DNA of 64,000 bases from Bacillus sp. V3B (GTDB lineage: Bacteria; Bacillota; Bacilli; Bacillales; Cytobacillaceae), in contig NZ_JAETXM010000005.1 in assembly GCF_024494465.1 (NCBI RefSeq), forward strand, positions 124,001 through 188,000. The letters run 5' to 3'. Shown here one piece after another: positions 1 to 9,576 of the stretch. The notes beneath the pieces are model-generated. The model saw nothing but the letters and a program-made list of their open reading frames with translations. It had not been told where the DNA came from and did not search any database. Position numbers and translations under genes: made by a program. Position 1 is the stretch's first letter. Each line of letters begins with the position of its first letter.

Positions 1-1259
1 CCTCTGCGAAAATCATGTTTGAGGGGGAAGAAAGGACGTTAGCACAATTAGGGCCCTATATGGAATCGGTGGATCGTAACGTTCGGAAAGAAGCAAATGA
101 AGCACGATTTGCTTTCATGGCCGAGCATGAAGATGAATTAGACCGAATTTATGATGAACTTGTCAGAGTGAGGACAGAAATTGCTCATCGACTTGGATTT
201 AAAAATTTTGTTGAGCTTGCTTATTATCGTATGAACCGAACGGACTATAATGCCAAAATGGTGGCAGCATTTCGTGAACAAGTAAAAGAATCAATTGTTC
301 CTATGGCAACGAAATTAAAGGCGCGCCAAGCTGAGCGAATTGGTGTCGAGAATTTGAAGTATTATGATGAAGGTTTTATTTTCAAAACAGGTAATGCTAC
401 ACCGAAAGGAAGCCCTGAATGGATTATTGAAAATGGGCAAAAAATGTATAATGAGCTCTCAAAAGAGACGGGTGAATTTTTTACATATATGAGAGAGAAT
501 AAGCTGATGGATCTTGTCGCTAAAAAGGGGAAAGCAGGTGGAGGATATTGCACGTTTATCGAAAACTATAAGTCCCCCTTTATCTTTTCTAATTTTAATG
601 AGACATCAGGAGATATCGATGTGCTAACCCATGAAGCGGGTCATGCTTTTCAAGTATATTCGAGTGGCCATTTTGAACTACCCGAATATTATTGGCCTAC
701 GTATGAAGCGGCAGAAATTCATTCAATGAGTATGGAGTTTTTTACATGGCCATGGATGGAATTATTCTTTAAGGAAGATACGGAGAAGTATCAGTTTGCC
801 CATTTAAGTGAAGCGTTGCTTTTTCTTCCTTATGGAGTGTCTGTCGATGAATTCCAACATTGGGTATATGAGAATCCAACGGCTACACCAAGAGAGCGGA
901 AACAAGCATGGAGAAAGATTGAGCAGAAATATCAGCCACATAAAGACTATGATGGGAATGAATATTTGGAAAACGGTGGTTATTGGCAGCGTCAAGCTCA
1001 TATTTATAATTCACCATTCTATTATATTGATTACACACTTGCACAAATATGTGCGTTTCAGTTCTGGAAGCGGTCAAGAGAAGATCATCAAAAAGCGTGG
1101 CATGATTATGTTCAGCTTTGTAAACTAGGGGGAAGTTTGCCTTTCACAGGGCTTGTCCAAGTCGCAAATCTCATTTCGCCCTTTGAAGAAGGCTGTGTAG
1201 ATTCGGTCATTGGAGAAATTGAAAACTGGCTAAACTCAATCGACGATAAAAGCTTATAA
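1..1259 (+). CDS. M3 family oligoendopeptidase, 3' part (start lies upstream of window)
   Basis: Cytoplasmic zinc metallopeptidase of the M3 (PepF/thimet-like) family, which cuts short peptides. The frame is open to the first base of the window, and M3B proteins are usually near 560-600 residues, so about 150 residues are missing; the Met at 15 is internal. The zinc site HEAGH is encoded at 630-644, and the third ligand is probably a Glu in the YEAAEIHSMSMEFF stretch about 25 residues later. The C-terminal half is helical and rich in aromatic residues, as expected for the family. It converges on clpE, with a shared hairpin terminator between them. The family call is firm; the exact subgroup is not. 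Confidence 0.9.
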   Translation, partial: SAKIMFEGEERTLAQLGPYMESVDRNVRKEANEARFAFMAEHEDELDRIYDELVRVRTEIAHRLGFKNFVELAYYRMNRTDYNAKMVAAFREQVKESIVPMATKLKARQAERIGVENLKYYDEGFIFKTGNATPKGSPEWIIENGQKMYNELSKETGEFFTYMRENKLMDLVAKKGKAGGGYCTFIENYKSPFIFSNFNETSGDIDVLTHEAGHAFQVYSSGHFELPEYYWPTYEAAEIHSMSMEFFTWPWMELFFKEDTEKYQFAHLSEALLFLPYGVSVDEFQHWVYENPTATPRERKQAWRKIEQKYQPHKDYDGNEYLENGGYWQRQAHIYNSPFYYIDYTLAQICAFQFWKRSREDHQKAWHDYVQLCKLGGSLPFTGLVQVANLISPFEEGCVDSVIGEIENWLNSIDDKSL

Positions 1260-1261
1260 TT

Positions 1262-1278
1262 ATGGTGTCAGGCACCAT
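1262..1278. repeat. short palindrome GGTGTCAGGCACC
   Basis: A 6-bp stem (ATGGTG/CACCAT) with loop TCAGG directly follows the M3 peptidase stop codon. From memory, this GGTGTCAGGCACC core recurs between genes in Bacillaceae genomes; only one copy was noticed in this window. It lacks a T-run and may simply reinforce the terminator 40 bp downstream. Confidence 0.4.
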
Positions 1279-1316
1279 AAAAATATATTTGTTTATGTAC
1301 GATATACAGTAAAAGG

Positions 1317-1349
1317 AAAGGAGTCGCTATTTTTGGTAGCGACTCCTTT
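1317..1349. terminator. bidirectional terminator, M3 peptidase / clpE
   Basis: A perfect 13-bp stem (AAAGGAGTCGCTA / TAGCGACTCCTTT) with a 7-nt loop lies between the two convergent genes. T-rich ends on both strands fit use in both directions. Confidence 0.85.
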
Positions 1350-1361
1350 ATTGTCTCATGG

Positions 1362-3518
1362 TTATCTTTTATGAATGACTATTTTTTGATCTTTTAGTTC
1401 AGCTTTAAGCTCGCCTGTTTGCCCATTTTCAAGAATATGGTCGGCAATTTTATCTTCTAATTGTTCTTGGATCACCCGTCTTAGTGGGCGTGCACCAAAG
1501 GTTCGGTTATAACCAAGCTCAACCAACTTTTCCTTTACTTCATTTGAAACCGTTAAACTAAATTGTTGTTCATGTAAGTTTTCGTTCAATTCTGCCAGCA
1601 TTAAATCCACAATTTGTAGTAAATGTGTTTTTTCTAATGCTTTAAATTCAATAATAGAATCAAATCGGTTGAGAAATTCTGGTTTGAAATATTGTCCTAG
1701 TGATTGTAAAATGCTAGATTCTTTCATCGTATTATTTTTTTCAAACCCTACTTCGATTCTTCGCTCACCAACACCAGCATTACTCGTCATAATAATGACG
1801 GATTCTTTAAAGTTTACCGTCCTGCCTTGACTGTCTGTTAATCGACCGTCTTCAAGGATTTGCAGGAACATATGAAGGACATCTGGATGAGCTTTCTCAA
1901 TTTCATCAAGTAAAATAATGCTGTAAGGGTTGTGGCGAATTCTCTCTGTAAGCTGCCCAGCCTCTTCATGTCCAACGTATCCTGGAGGGGAGCCGATGAT
2001 TTTTGCGACACTATGTTTTTCCATATATTCACTCATATCAAGTCGAATCATAGAATCTTTCGTACCAAATAATTCTTCAGCCAGTGTTTTTGATAATTCC
2101 GTTTTTCCGACACCAGTCGGACCAACAAATAGGAAGGATCCAATTGGACGGTGTTTGGACTTTAAGCCAGCGCGACTACGACGAATCGCTTTCGCTACTT
2201 TTTCAACAGCTTCATGCTGACCAATTACTTTAGATGTAAGGTTTTTTTCTAAATCCTTCATCTTTAATTGTTCATCATCATGTAATTTTCCGACTGGAAT
2301 TCCTGTTTTCTTTTCAATAATTTCTTGGATATGTGCGATATGAACAATTGGACGTTCAGTTGCTTCAGCTGTATTTAAGGATTTTTCAAGTTTGACTTCT
2401 TCTTCACGTAACTTAGCAGCTTTTTCATATTCTTCTGCTTTTAAAACGGTGTCTTTCTCCACCGCAATCTCTTTTAAACGTTTTTCAATTTCCTTGGTTG
2501 ATGTATAGCTGGAAGATAGATTTATTTTGGAACCAGCTTCATCAAGTAAGTCAATAGCTTTATCAGGTAAAAAGCGATCTTGAATATAGCGATGTGATAA
2601 TGTTACACAAGCCTTTAATGCTTCATCTGTATAGTTTACCTCATGGAAAGCCTCGTATTTGGACTGAAGTCCTTTTAGAATGTCTAAGGCTTCTTCTTCA
2701 GAGGGTTCCGCGACTTGTATAGGCTGAAAGCGACGTTCAAGGGCTGCATCCTTTTCGATAGCTCGATATTCTCTTAATGTTGTTGCCCCGACTACTTGCA
2801 ACTCACCACGCGCAAGGGCAGGTTTTAAAATATTCCCAGCATCCATTGAACCTTCTGCTGAGCCTGCCCCGACAAGTAAATGGATCTCATCCACAAATAG
2901 AATAATATTTTTGCGTTTCTGTAAATCGCTGATTAATTGTTTCATTCGTTCTTCAAATTGACCACGAATGCCTGTGTTAGCTACTAATGAAGCAACATCT
3001 AACAAATAAACTTGTTTGTTTATCAGTTTATTTGGAACAGTACCTTCCTCAATTTTCAATGCAAGACCTTCGGCAATAGCTGTTTTCCCTACACCAGGTT
3101 CTCCAATTAAAACAGGATTATTTTTATTGCGACGGTTTAAAATTTCAATGACACGAGCAATTTCTTCATCACGACCAATGACAGGATCGATTAGACCTGT
3201 TTTTGCCATCTGATTTAAATTACGCCCGAATTGATCAAGAAACCCATTTGGAGAGCTGTGATTTGGGTTTACTTGTTGTATTGGATCATGATCATTATTT
3301 TGTTGGTTTTGCATACTTTTGAATAGATCGTCAATCGGCAGTTGATTGACGCCAGAAAATCCTTTGAATTGATTAAAGTTAGGTCCAAAATTAGAAGCTA
3401 TTTTTTGTTTTTGCGACTCAAAGCAAGTTTGACAAAGGTGTAATTGTGTTTCTTTTCCGTTTAATACCATTCTCATATTGACATTTGCACTTCTTTGTTG
3501 ACAAATTTGACAGATCAT
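1362..3518 (-). CDS. clpE: ATP-dependent Clp protease ATP-binding subunit ClpE
   Basis: HSP100 unfoldase that feeds damaged proteins to ClpP and can disaggregate them. At 718 residues it has the ClpE plan. An N-terminal zinc finger comes first (MICQIC ... CQTC), then AAA domain 1 with Walker A GEPGVGKT and DEIH, a middle coiled coil (about 350-430, UVR-like [11 protein letters not shown]), and AAA domain 2 with GPTGVGKT and DEIEKAH. An IGSPPGYVG-type pore loop is also visible. The ATG at 3518 is chosen because the AAGGGGG ribosome site is about 8 nt from it but almost touches the in-frame ATG at 3524. The zinc finger and absence of a long N domain separate it from ClpC. Upstream CtsR boxes imply heat-shock control. 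Confidence 0.95.
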   Translation of the reverse strand: MICQICQQRSANVNMRMVLNGKETQLHLCQTCFESQKQKIASNFGPNFNQFKGFSGVNQLPIDDLFKSMQNQQNNDHDPIQQVNPNHSSPNGFLDQFGRNLNQMAKTGLIDPVIGRDEEIARVIEILNRRNKNNPVLIGEPGVGKTAIAEGLALKIEEGTVPNKLINKQVYLLDVASLVANTGIRGQFEERMKQLISDLQKRKNIILFVDEIHLLVGAGSAEGSMDAGNILKPALARGELQVVGATTLREYRAIEKDAALERRFQPIQVAEPSEEEALDILKGLQSKYEAFHEVNYTDEALKACVTLSHRYIQDRFLPDKAIDLLDEAGSKINLSSSYTSTKEIEKRLKEIAVEKDTVLKAEEYEKAAKLREEEVKLEKSLNTAEATERPIVHIAHIQEIIEKKTGIPVGKLHDDEQLKMKDLEKNLTSKVIGQHEAVEKVAKAIRRSRAGLKSKHRPIGSFLFVGPTGVGKTELSKTLAEELFGTKDSMIRLDMSEYMEKHSVAKIIGSPPGYVGHEEAGQLTERIRHNPYSIILLDEIEKAHPDVLHMFLQILEDGRLTDSQGRTVNFKESVIIMTSNAGVGERRIEVGFEKNNTMKESSILQSLGQYFKPEFLNRFDSIIEFKALEKTHLLQIVDLMLAELNENLHEQQFSLTVSNEVKEKLVELGYNRTFGARPLRRVIQEQLEDKIADHILENGQTGELKAELKDQKIVIHKR

Positions 3519-3544
3519 AACCATTCCCCCTTCAATGTTATTAA

Positions 3545-3603
3545 TTTGACTTTGACTTTCTTTGATCTTCTATATTCTGATTATACTCTGACCTTTTTTG
3601 ACT
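3545..3603 (-). promoter_or_regulatory. clpE promoter with CtsR operators
   Basis: On the minus strand a sigma-A promoter is seen: -35 TTGAAA (plus 3603-3608), 17-bp spacer, -10 TATAAT (plus 3580-3585). Two 7-3-7 direct repeats matching the CtsR heptad RGTCAAA overlap it. One is AGTCAAA-AAA-GGTCAGA (3587-3603, inside the spacer). The other is GATCAAA-GAA-AGTCAAA (3551-3567, just downstream), with a third heptad abutting it at 3545-3551. Operator placement across the promoter and start site fits repression by CtsR. The ctsR gene itself is not in this window. Confidence 0.85.
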
Positions 3604-3738
3604 TTCAAGTATTTTACACTAGAAATTTAAGGTATTTTGTCTACTATATAGTAACAAATGTCTTTTTTTAGTGTCTGATACTGGTTTGGTCTTAGTTTGT
3701 CCTTCTGAACATATAGTGAAGGAAGGGAGGGGAGACAT

Positions 3739-4785
3739 GTGAAAACAAATTGGGGAGCCGCTTTTCAAATTGCCGCCGTTTATGTAGGAACGGTTGTGGG
3801 AGCTGGCTTTGCAACAGGTAGAGAAATTGTCGAGTTTTTCTCTAGATTCGGTTTTATTGGACTAGTTGGAATGCTAATGTCAGGATATATTTTGATTTTT
3901 TTAGGTTCAAAATTAATGATTATCTCCGCTCGAATTAATGCAAAATCCTATGAAGAATTTAATGAATATTTATTCGGGAAAAAAATCGGAAAAGTGATTA
4001 ATTTACTATTAATGCTTATGTTGATTGGTGTTTGTGCCGTGATGCTGGCAGGGGCTGGAGCTATATTTGAAGAACAATTAGGGTTGTCAAAAGCAAGTGG
4101 AGTCATGATTACAATTGCTTTATCAATCCTTGTTATGTTTGTTGGGATAAAAGCATTGTTCGCTGTAAACACGTTTGTTGTTCCACTCATGATTACATTT
4201 AGTTTTATATTGCTGGTTTTATCATTGAAACTACCTAATTTTATGGATCAATTGTTATATATTCCATATGTAAAAGATGGATGGACAGCGGTAGTAGCTC
4301 CATTTTCATATACAGCATTTAATTTATCATTGGCTCAGGCTGTCTTGGTACCTGTTGCGACAGAAGTGAAAGATGAACGGACGATTAAAAGAGGAGCCAT
4401 GTTAGGTGGAACTGCATTGACTATTATCCTCATTGCTAGCCATATGACATTGGTCATGCTACCTAACTTTGAATTATATGAGATCCCCATGGCTATCATT
4501 ATGAAAAATTTAGTTCCAGGATTATATTGGATTTTTGTACTAGTTATCTATGGAGAGATTTTTACATCAGTGATTGGAAATGTTTTTGGCTTAGAGAAAC
4601 AATTAAAGGAATACATAGCACTGCCAAAGATGATTATTGTAAGTGGTATTTTTGTGGTTTCGTATTTGTTAAGTCTCTTTGAATACAGCAAACTTCTTTC
4701 ATACCTATATCCTATTTTTGGTTATGTTAGCCTTCTCTTTATTGTTTTGTTGTGGATGAAGCCAGAAAATGCTGGGAAAAAGTAA
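3739..4785 (+). CDS. ykvI: YkvI family membrane transporter
   Basis: Integral membrane protein of 348 residues with about ten hydrophobic helices. It resembles B. subtilis YkvI, a distant member of the amino acid/branched-chain carrier-like transporters; the substrate is unknown. The N-terminus GAGFATGREIVEFF has an unwound-helix style glycine motif typical of LeuT-fold carriers. GTG at 3739 is chosen as start because GGGAGGGGAGACAT precedes it at good spacing; the ATG at 3737 is out of frame. It is divergent from clpE, as in B. subtilis. A 9-bp hairpin follows. Confidence 0.8.
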   Translation: MKTNWGAAFQIAAVYVGTVVGAGFATGREIVEFFSRFGFIGLVGMLMSGYILIFLGSKLMIISARINAKSYEEFNEYLFGKKIGKVINLLLMLMLIGVCAVMLAGAGAIFEEQLGLSKASGVMITIALSILVMFVGIKALFAVNTFVVPLMITFSFILLVLSLKLPNFMDQLLYIPYVKDGWTAVVAPFSYTAFNLSLAQAVLVPVATEVKDERTIKRGAMLGGTALTIILIASHMTLVMLPNFELYEIPMAIIMKNLVPGLYWIFVLVIYGEIFTSVIGNVFGLEKQLKEYIALPKMIIVSGIFVVSYLLSLFEYSKLLSYLYPIFGYVSLLFIVLLWMKPENAGKK

Positions 4786-4786
4786 A

Positions 4787-4812
4787 GGTGCTAGGCGGTT
4801 ATACCTAGCACC
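4787..4812. terminator. hairpin after ykvI
   Basis: A 9-bp stem GGTGCTAGG / CCTAGCACC with an 8-nt loop starts 2 nt after the ykvI stop codon. There is no T-run on the plus strand. It may be an atypical terminator or a 3'-end stabiliser. Confidence 0.5.
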
Positions 4813-4901
4813 AATTGTGCTCATCATCTTAACAAATAAAATCACTTTATGCTCTAATTTACCCGGTTCAACGAAATTCACTCACCGAGTTTTTTATTCT
4901 T

Positions 4902-5621
4902 TCAATTTCCTACTTTTATCGTTTTTGCCATTTGGATAAAAGCGTCGCGATGATCAAGTTGTTCTGTTGTGAAAAGTGACAATTTAATAATGGATTCTTG
5001 GTTTTTAATTAAATAGGCAGTGACAACTTCACCATCATCATTCGAAGCTTCCATAATGATAGCATTTTGTAAAAATGCCTCATTTGGAGGAGTCACTGTT
5101 TGAACGGTTTCATTGACAACTTGAAGTTGTGCCGTTGTATTTTCTTTTAATAATTCCATATCTGAATCCGGTGGTAAAATACTAATTCTCATAAAGACAC
5201 GATCATTTTCTTTAAGAAAAACACTATCGTTATAAGGTTCCTCTGCCGTTAATTCATAGGCAGGCAAGATATAGAATGAAAAATTTTGATTGTCACTTTC
5301 TTGCAGAAGGGCCTTTTCCTCTTGTGTTTCTCCATTGAATGAATAAGAAACAGTTTGTTCAGAAGGAGGTGACCCTGCTCCATCTTGTACATCACTATCT
5401 GTTTGCTCTTGTGGATCTACTTCACTTTTGTTTTCGTTATTTCCTTCTAGTTCTTTCTGCTCATCTGAAGTTTCATCTTCAACTTTCTCTGTTTGATCCG
5501 TTGTTTGTTCTAAGTCATTTGCAGATTCATTGGTAGTATCCGACTCATTGTTTGTCCCACATGCAGTTAATAGGAGAGAGAAGATTCCTATTAGTAAAAA
5601 GAATTTTGCTAATCGAAGCAT
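4902..5621 (-). CDS. putative lipoprotein with acidic, low-complexity linker
   Basis: Predicted secreted lipoprotein of 239 residues. The signal peptide MLRLAKFFLLIGIFSLLLTAC ends in the lipobox LTAC, so the mature protein would be anchored by its Cys in the outer leaflet. Residues roughly 22-95 are Glu/Asp/Asn/Thr/Gln-rich and likely disordered. A globular domain follows (about 95-239, from VSYSFNGETQEE) that I do not recognise. The ATG at 5621 is preferred over the longer reading frame because GGGGG sits 7 nt upstream and the signal peptide then begins correctly. It is followed at its 5' side by the CPBP protease gene in the same orientation. Function is unknown. Confidence 0.8.
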   Translation of the reverse strand: MLRLAKFFLLIGIFSLLLTACGTNNESDTTNESANDLEQTTDQTEKVEDETSDEQKELEGNNENKSEVDPQEQTDSDVQDGAGSPPSEQTVSYSFNGETQEEKALLQESDNQNFSFYILPAYELTAEEPYNDSVFLKENDRVFMRISILPPDSDMELLKENTTAQLQVVNETVQTVTPPNEAFLQNAIIMEASNDDGEVVTAYLIKNQESIIKLSLFTTEQLDHRDAFIQMAKTIKVGN

Positions 5622-5704
5622 AATAATTCCCCCTAAATTATTTTTTATCCTAGTATCTAGTATTAAGGTGATCAATATCCTTCCATGTTATCGTAAATCT
5701 TTCT

Positions 5705-6316
5705 TTAACGGAATGGAAATAAGATAAAAAGTAATAGGTCAAAGGTTAAATGTGAAATAATAACTAAAGGCATACTTTTTTTCCATGCATAAAGCGCACC
5801 CCAAAAAGTTCCTGCAATTAATGCTGCAATGAGATGGATAAAGGTATCTGAGTAGATTTGAACGGAAGCATAAAGAACGGCTGCTAGCAGGATACCATAG
5901 GTCACTCCCATGGATTTTAATAACCTTTTTTGAATAAATCCACGCCAAAACAACTCTTCTCCTGGGACAATAAAAAGTAGGAGAACAATATAATGCCAGA
6001 TTTGACTGGGTGAAAAACGAGTGTATAGTCTGGAAATTTCCTTGTCAAGAGGTGAATGAAAAACATCGATTAATAGATGACCTGTCCAAAATAAAGCATA
6101 AAGGATAATACCAGAGAAGATACCATACACACTATACGTTAGAAATGTACTTTCATCGTCTACCTTTTCATTCAAGATGGAATAACTAATTAGAATCAAC
6201 ATGGTTGCTGTAAACATATACCAAAAAATAGCTTTATCTTGAAAAGTTATATACATGAGTAGATGCGCGATGAGCAAGCCGATAATTACAAGGTAATCAA
6301 TTGTAAACTTTTTCAC
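5705..6316 (-). CDS. CPBP family intramembrane metalloprotease
   Basis: Membrane protein of 203 residues with about six hydrophobic segments. It carries the Abi/CAAX-protease motif EELFWRG (EExxxR), which in this family supplies the catalytic Glu pair. A second conserved region near ALIAGTFWGALYAW and a late His in VIISHLTFD probably complete the metal site. The start is GTG at 6316 with GGAG upstream. Members act in prenyl-protein processing, bacteriocin immunity or anti-sigma cleavage; which applies here cannot be told. It lies about 80 bp upstream of the lipoprotein gene and may be co-transcribed with it. Confidence 0.85.
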   Translation of the reverse strand: MKKFTIDYLVIIGLLIAHLLMYITFQDKAIFWYMFTATMLILISYSILNEKVDDESTFLTYSVYGIFSGIILYALFWTGHLLIDVFHSPLDKEISRLYTRFSPSQIWHYIVLLLFIVPGEELFWRGFIQKRLLKSMGVTYGILLAAVLYASVQIYSDTFIHLIAALIAGTFWGALYAWKKSMPLVIISHLTFDLLLFILFPFR

Positions 6317-6508
6317 TGAGAATCTCCTTTCATATTGACCCCCATTATTTTATCAAAAAACAATGTATGTGGGTAGGAAAGGGAAGGAAATTTGTTTTTT
6401 TGAAAAAGGGTTACATTTTAATTGATAAAAATTGAAGAAAAGAGAAAGATATAGGTGAACAATAGCATTCGAAAATGTTGTTGAGAAAACGGTAAAGGAG
6501 GAGACTTA

Positions 6509-6619
6509 ATGTCAAAATCAAAGCGTGAGAAAGAGCGTGAATGGACGGTACGAAAACAAGACCAAAATCCTCATGGAAAAGTGAAATCATTAAAAGAAAT
6601 AGCAAATAACGGAAAGTAA
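6509..6619 (+). CDS. small basic conserved protein, 36 aa (DUF6254-like)
   Basis: A 36-residue ORF begins MSKSKREKEREWTVRKQ and contains NPHGKVKSLKEIA. It has a strong ribosome site, GGTAAAGGAGGAGACTTA, just before its ATG. The composition (Lys/Arg/Glu-rich, one Trp) and the NPHGKVKS phrase match, as far as I recall, the tiny DUF6254 proteins of Bacillus. The function of that family is unknown. A hairpin follows the stop codon, so it looks like a single-gene unit. Confidence 0.65.
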   Translation: MSKSKREKEREWTVRKQDQNPHGKVKSLKEIANNGK

Positions 6620-6644
6620 CTCCACGATATAGAGGTCAAGGAAA

Positions 6645-6669
6645 AAGGAACAAGATAGGCTTGTTCCTT
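6645..6669. terminator. hairpin after the 36-aa gene
   Basis: A 10-bp stem AAGGAACAAG / CTTGTTCCTT with a 5-nt loop is followed by a short pyrimidine tail (CTCCTTT). Confidence 0.6.
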
Positions 6670-6770
6670 CTCCTTTAATCATTTTTCATTTAAACGTGAA
6701 CCTTCTAGTGGTTCTATTCATAAATCAATAGCGGAATCAAAAATAGTTCTTCATCTTAATGACGGATAAT

Positions 6771-6959
6771 TCAGACTATTGAAGGATTAATAATTTTATA
6801 GTTCTTATGATTAACAACCGTTCGAGAATGTAATTCTAAGTTTCTGAAGTTTTTCATATACGTTAAATCTACAATTACAGAGTTTTCATTCACCTTTTCA
6901 ACTATTCCTTGTAATCCATCTCTAAATTCAATTACATTACCAATCTCTGCTATTCTCAA
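6771..6959 (-). CDS. ykvS: YkvS family protein (DUF2187)
   Basis: A 62-residue small beta-rich protein resembling B. subtilis YkvS. The conserved run IVEKVNENSVIVDLTYM followed by TVVNHKNYKI is typical of DUF2187, a KOW/SH3-like fold of unknown role. The start is TTG at 6959, preceded by AAAGGAG 9 nt away. It is transcribed away from the next small gene, with an AT-rich shared upstream region. Confidence 0.8.
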   Translation of the reverse strand: MRIAEIGNVIEFRDGLQGIVEKVNENSVIVDLTYMKNFRNLELHSRTVVNHKNYKIINPSIV

Positions 6960-7062
6960 AATCGTTATCTCCTTTCTCCCCTTCGTTTACGAATTAATTA
7001 ATATTTTGCCTTACTTTTATTTATTCGTAAAGGATTTCCTCTAACTTTTTCATTGATTTTCT

Positions 7063-7096
7063 TTATTATCATTTTTATGATTAAGAATGATAATAA
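7063..7096. promoter_or_regulatory. 11-bp perfect palindrome upstream of the 65-aa gene
   Basis: Arms TTATTATCATT (7063-7073) and AATGATAATAA (7086-7096) are separated by 12 nt, about 50 bp before the start at 7146. The arms contain GATAAT/ATTATC elements as found in Fur-family boxes, but the half-site spacing is not the standard 7-1-7. It could be an operator or a leader hairpin. Confidence 0.4.
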
Positions 7097-7145
7097 TGCT
7101 TATATTTATTGCTTATATCAATATAATTTTTAGGGGTGAATTGAG

Positions 7146-7343
7146 ATGAAAGATGAAGAATTCATTAATCAGACTCTAGATAAGTTAAAGAGTGGAGAAA
7201 TACAGGAGTATTTTGTTAAGAAGGATGATTTTCTTGATTTTCGTAAAGTTCTTGTAGAACGAGAGGACTTTAAGCATTTTCGTGGAATTGCTCAAAGGAA
7301 TGGGGACGTATTATATCAGTATTTGGAAGAAGCAAGAAGTTAA
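7146..7343 (+). CDS. conserved hypothetical protein, 65 aa
   Basis: A charged soluble 65-residue protein beginning MKDEEFINQTLDKLKSGEI, predicted mainly helical. I do not recognise a defined family. TTTTTAGGGGTGAATTGAG provides a weak ribosome site (GGGGTG) about 9 nt before ATG. It stands alone: a palindrome lies upstream and a hairpin oriented for the minus strand lies downstream. The reading frame has normal codon use for this window and no competing ORF, so it is probably real. Confidence 0.6.
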   Translation: MKDEEFINQTLDKLKSGEIQEYFVKKDDFLDFRKVLVEREDFKHFRGIAQRNGDVLYQYLEEARS

Positions 7344-7356
7344 GAGTTACGTATAA

Positions 7357-7377
7357 AAAGGCGGTTATGATAACCGT
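7357..7377 (-). terminator. hairpin with T-run on the minus strand
   Basis: GGCGGTTA-tga-TAACCGTC forms an 8-bp stem (one G.U pair). The T-run (TTTTTAT) is on the minus strand, although both flanking genes are on the plus strand. It would stop antisense transcription coming from the ptsH side. Confidence 0.45.
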
Positions 7378-7541
7378 CCAATTAAAAATAAAAGCGACTG
7401 AATCACTGAAAATTATGATGTTGGAAGAAGGAGAGTATGATCATTATAGAAAATGATTGAAAGTAAGACTATTTTGTGATTGAGTTATTGAATGTTAGAA
7501 AACTGAGTTGATAATACTATTCATGAAGGAGTTTGATTTAC

Positions 7542-7808
7542 ATGGTTGAAAAAAAGTTTAAAGTGATTGCAGATACAGGGATTCATGCTCGCCCAGCTAC
7601 ATTTTTAGTACAGGTGGCGAGTAAATTTGATTCTGAAATTAGTCTTGAGTATAACGGAAAAGATGTCAATTTAAAATCGATTATGGGCGTTATGTCCCTT
7701 GGCATAGGAAAAGGTGCAGAAATTAAAATTATTGCAGAAGGGAAAGATGAGCAGGAAGCTTTAAAATCCTTACAAGAAATGTTCAATAAAGAAGGATTGG
7801 CAGAATAA
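7542..7808 (+). CDS. ptsH: phosphocarrier protein HPr
   Basis: Soluble 88-residue phosphocarrier of the sugar phosphotransferase system. His15 in [10 protein letters not shown] takes phosphate from Enzyme I and passes it to sugar-specific EIIs. Ser46 in [11 protein letters not shown] is the HPr kinase site that, once phosphorylated, makes HPr a co-repressor for CcpA. The ATG at 7542 is used because GAAGGAG lies 8 nt upstream and the numbering of His15/Ser46 is then exact. The stop overlaps the ptsI start by one base (TAATG), so the two are translationally coupled. Confidence 0.97.
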   Translation: MVEKKFKVIADTGIHARPATFLVQVASKFDSEISLEYNGKDVNLKSIMGVMSLGIGKGAEIKIIAEGKDEQEALKSLQEMFNKEGLAE

Positions 7809-9523
7809 TGTTTTTTTTAAAGGGAATTTCTTCTTCAAGCGGAATAGCGATTGCAAAGGCTTACCGCTTAGTTGAGCCAGACCTTTCATTCGAAAAGAAA
7901 ACGATTGAGGATGTTGGAATGGAAGTTGAACGATTTCAAGCAGCATTATCTACTTCAAAAACAGAACTTGAGGCTATTCGCGAAAAGGCAAATGCAGAAC
8001 TGGGTGCAGATAAAGCAGCCGTTTTTGAAGCGCATTTACTAGTTTTAAGTGACCCAGAACTTCTATCCCCAATAGAAGATAAAATAAAAACCGAGCAGGT
8101 GAATGCAGAGCAGGCCTTAAAAGAAGTGGCGGATATGTGTATTACGATGTTTGAACAAATGAACAACGAATATATGAAAGAACGCGCTTCTGATATTCGG
8201 GATGTAACAAAACGAGTTCTTTCGCACTTACTTGGAGTTCAAATGGTCAACCCGAGTATGATTTCAGAGGAAACGATTATTGTCGCAGAAGATTTAACAC
8301 CTTCCGATACAGCCCAATTAAACCGCCAATTTGTTAAAGGTTTCACAACGAATATTGGGGGACGGACTTCTCACTCCGCCATCATGGCACGTTCCATGGA
8401 AATTCCTGCGGTTGTTGGAACAAAAACGGCAACAGAAGAAATTCAAAATGGTGATATGATCATTGTGGATGGTTTAAAGGGTGAGGTTCATGTAAATCCA
8501 ACATCCGAAATGATCGCTCAATACGAGAAGGAACAAGTCCTCTTTGCAGAGCAGCAGGCAGAATGGGCAAAGCTTGTGAATGAAAAAACGGTATCAGCTG
8601 ATGGACATCAGGTTGAATTGGCAGCCAATATTGGAACACCTAAAGATCTCGAGGGTGTTGTGAATAATGGTGGTGAAGCCATTGGTTTATATCGTACAGA
8701 GTTCTTATACATGGGCAGAACGGAGTTACCATCAGAAGATGAGCAGTTTGAATCCTATAAAGCTGTACTTGAAGGAATGAACGGAAAGCCTGTTGTGGTC
8801 AGGACACTTGATATTGGAGGAGACAAAGAATTACCTTATTTAGATTTACCAAAAGAGATGAATCCTTTCCTGGGTTTCCGTGCGATCCGTCTTTGTTTGG
8901 AAGAGGAGAATCTATTCCGTACGCAGCTTCGTGCCCTTTTACGAGCGAGTTTTTATGGGAATTTAAAAGTTATGTTCCCAATGATTGCAACCTTGGATGA
9001 ATTCCGCGAGGCGAAAGCCATTTTAGAAGAAGAAAAGCAAAAGCTCGTCAGTGAAGGGATACAAGTTTCTGATCATATTGAGCTTGGGATCATGGTTGAA
9101 ATTCCTTCAACAGCTGTAATGGCTGGCCAATTTGCAAAAGAAGTCGATTTCTTTAGTATAGGAACAAATGATTTGATTCAATATACGATGGCTGCTGACC
9201 GCATGAATGAGAGGGTTTCTTACTTGTATCAACCATATAGCCCTGCGATTTTGCAACTTGTGAAAATGGTCATTGACGCAGCACATAAAGAAGGTAAATG
9301 GGCTGGAATGTGTGGCGAAATGGCGGGAGACGAAACAGCGATTCCATTATTACTTGGTCTTGGTTTAGATGAGTTCTCCATGAGTGCTACCTCGATCTTA
9401 AAAGCACGCTCGCAAATTCTTCGTCTTTCCAAAAAAGCGATGGAAGGTTTAGCTGAAAAAGTGTTGCAAATGAGTACAACAAGTGAAGTCATTGAGGCGG
9501 TCGAAGAAGCTACAAAAAAATAA
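7808..9523 (+). CDS. ptsI: phosphoenolpyruvate-protein phosphotransferase (Enzyme I)
   Basis: First enzyme of the PTS: it autophosphorylates from phosphoenolpyruvate and phosphorylates HPr. At 571 residues it is standard length. The N-terminal HPr-binding/phosphohistidine domain has active His189 in [13 protein letters not shown]. The C-terminal PEP-binding barrel has [11 protein letters not shown], the EIPS motif, [12 protein letters not shown] and the catalytic Cys in GMCGEMAGD. It overlaps ptsH by one base and is followed by a clear terminator, so ptsHI is a two-gene operon here; ptsG and glcT are not adjacent, unlike in B. subtilis. Confidence 0.97.
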   Translation: MFFLKGISSSSGIAIAKAYRLVEPDLSFEKKTIEDVGMEVERFQAALSTSKTELEAIREKANAELGADKAAVFEAHLLVLSDPELLSPIEDKIKTEQVNAEQALKEVADMCITMFEQMNNEYMKERASDIRDVTKRVLSHLLGVQMVNPSMISEETIIVAEDLTPSDTAQLNRQFVKGFTTNIGGRTSHSAIMARSMEIPAVVGTKTATEEIQNGDMIIVDGLKGEVHVNPTSEMIAQYEKEQVLFAEQQAEWAKLVNEKTVSADGHQVELAANIGTPKDLEGVVNNGGEAIGLYRTEFLYMGRTELPSEDEQFESYKAVLEGMNGKPVVVRTLDIGGDKELPYLDLPKEMNPFLGFRAIRLCLEEENLFRTQLRALLRASFYGNLKVMFPMIATLDEFREAKAILEEEKQKLVSEGIQVSDHIELGIMVEIPSTAVMAGQFAKEVDFFSIGTNDLIQYTMAADRMNERVSYLYQPYSPAILQLVKMVIDAAHKEGKWAGMCGEMAGDETAIPLLLGLGLDEFSMSATSILKARSQILRLSKKAMEGLAEKVLQMSTTSEVIEAVEEATKK

Positions 9524-9576
9524 ACTTCATTGGAATCCATGTATTTAAACTATAGACTTGTTCCAACTACGTACAC

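Noticed and set aside
804-1001. Minus-strand ORF inside the M3 peptidase gene
   Set aside because: Lies wholly within a strong coding sequence, has no ribosome site and an unlikely composition; a shadow frame.
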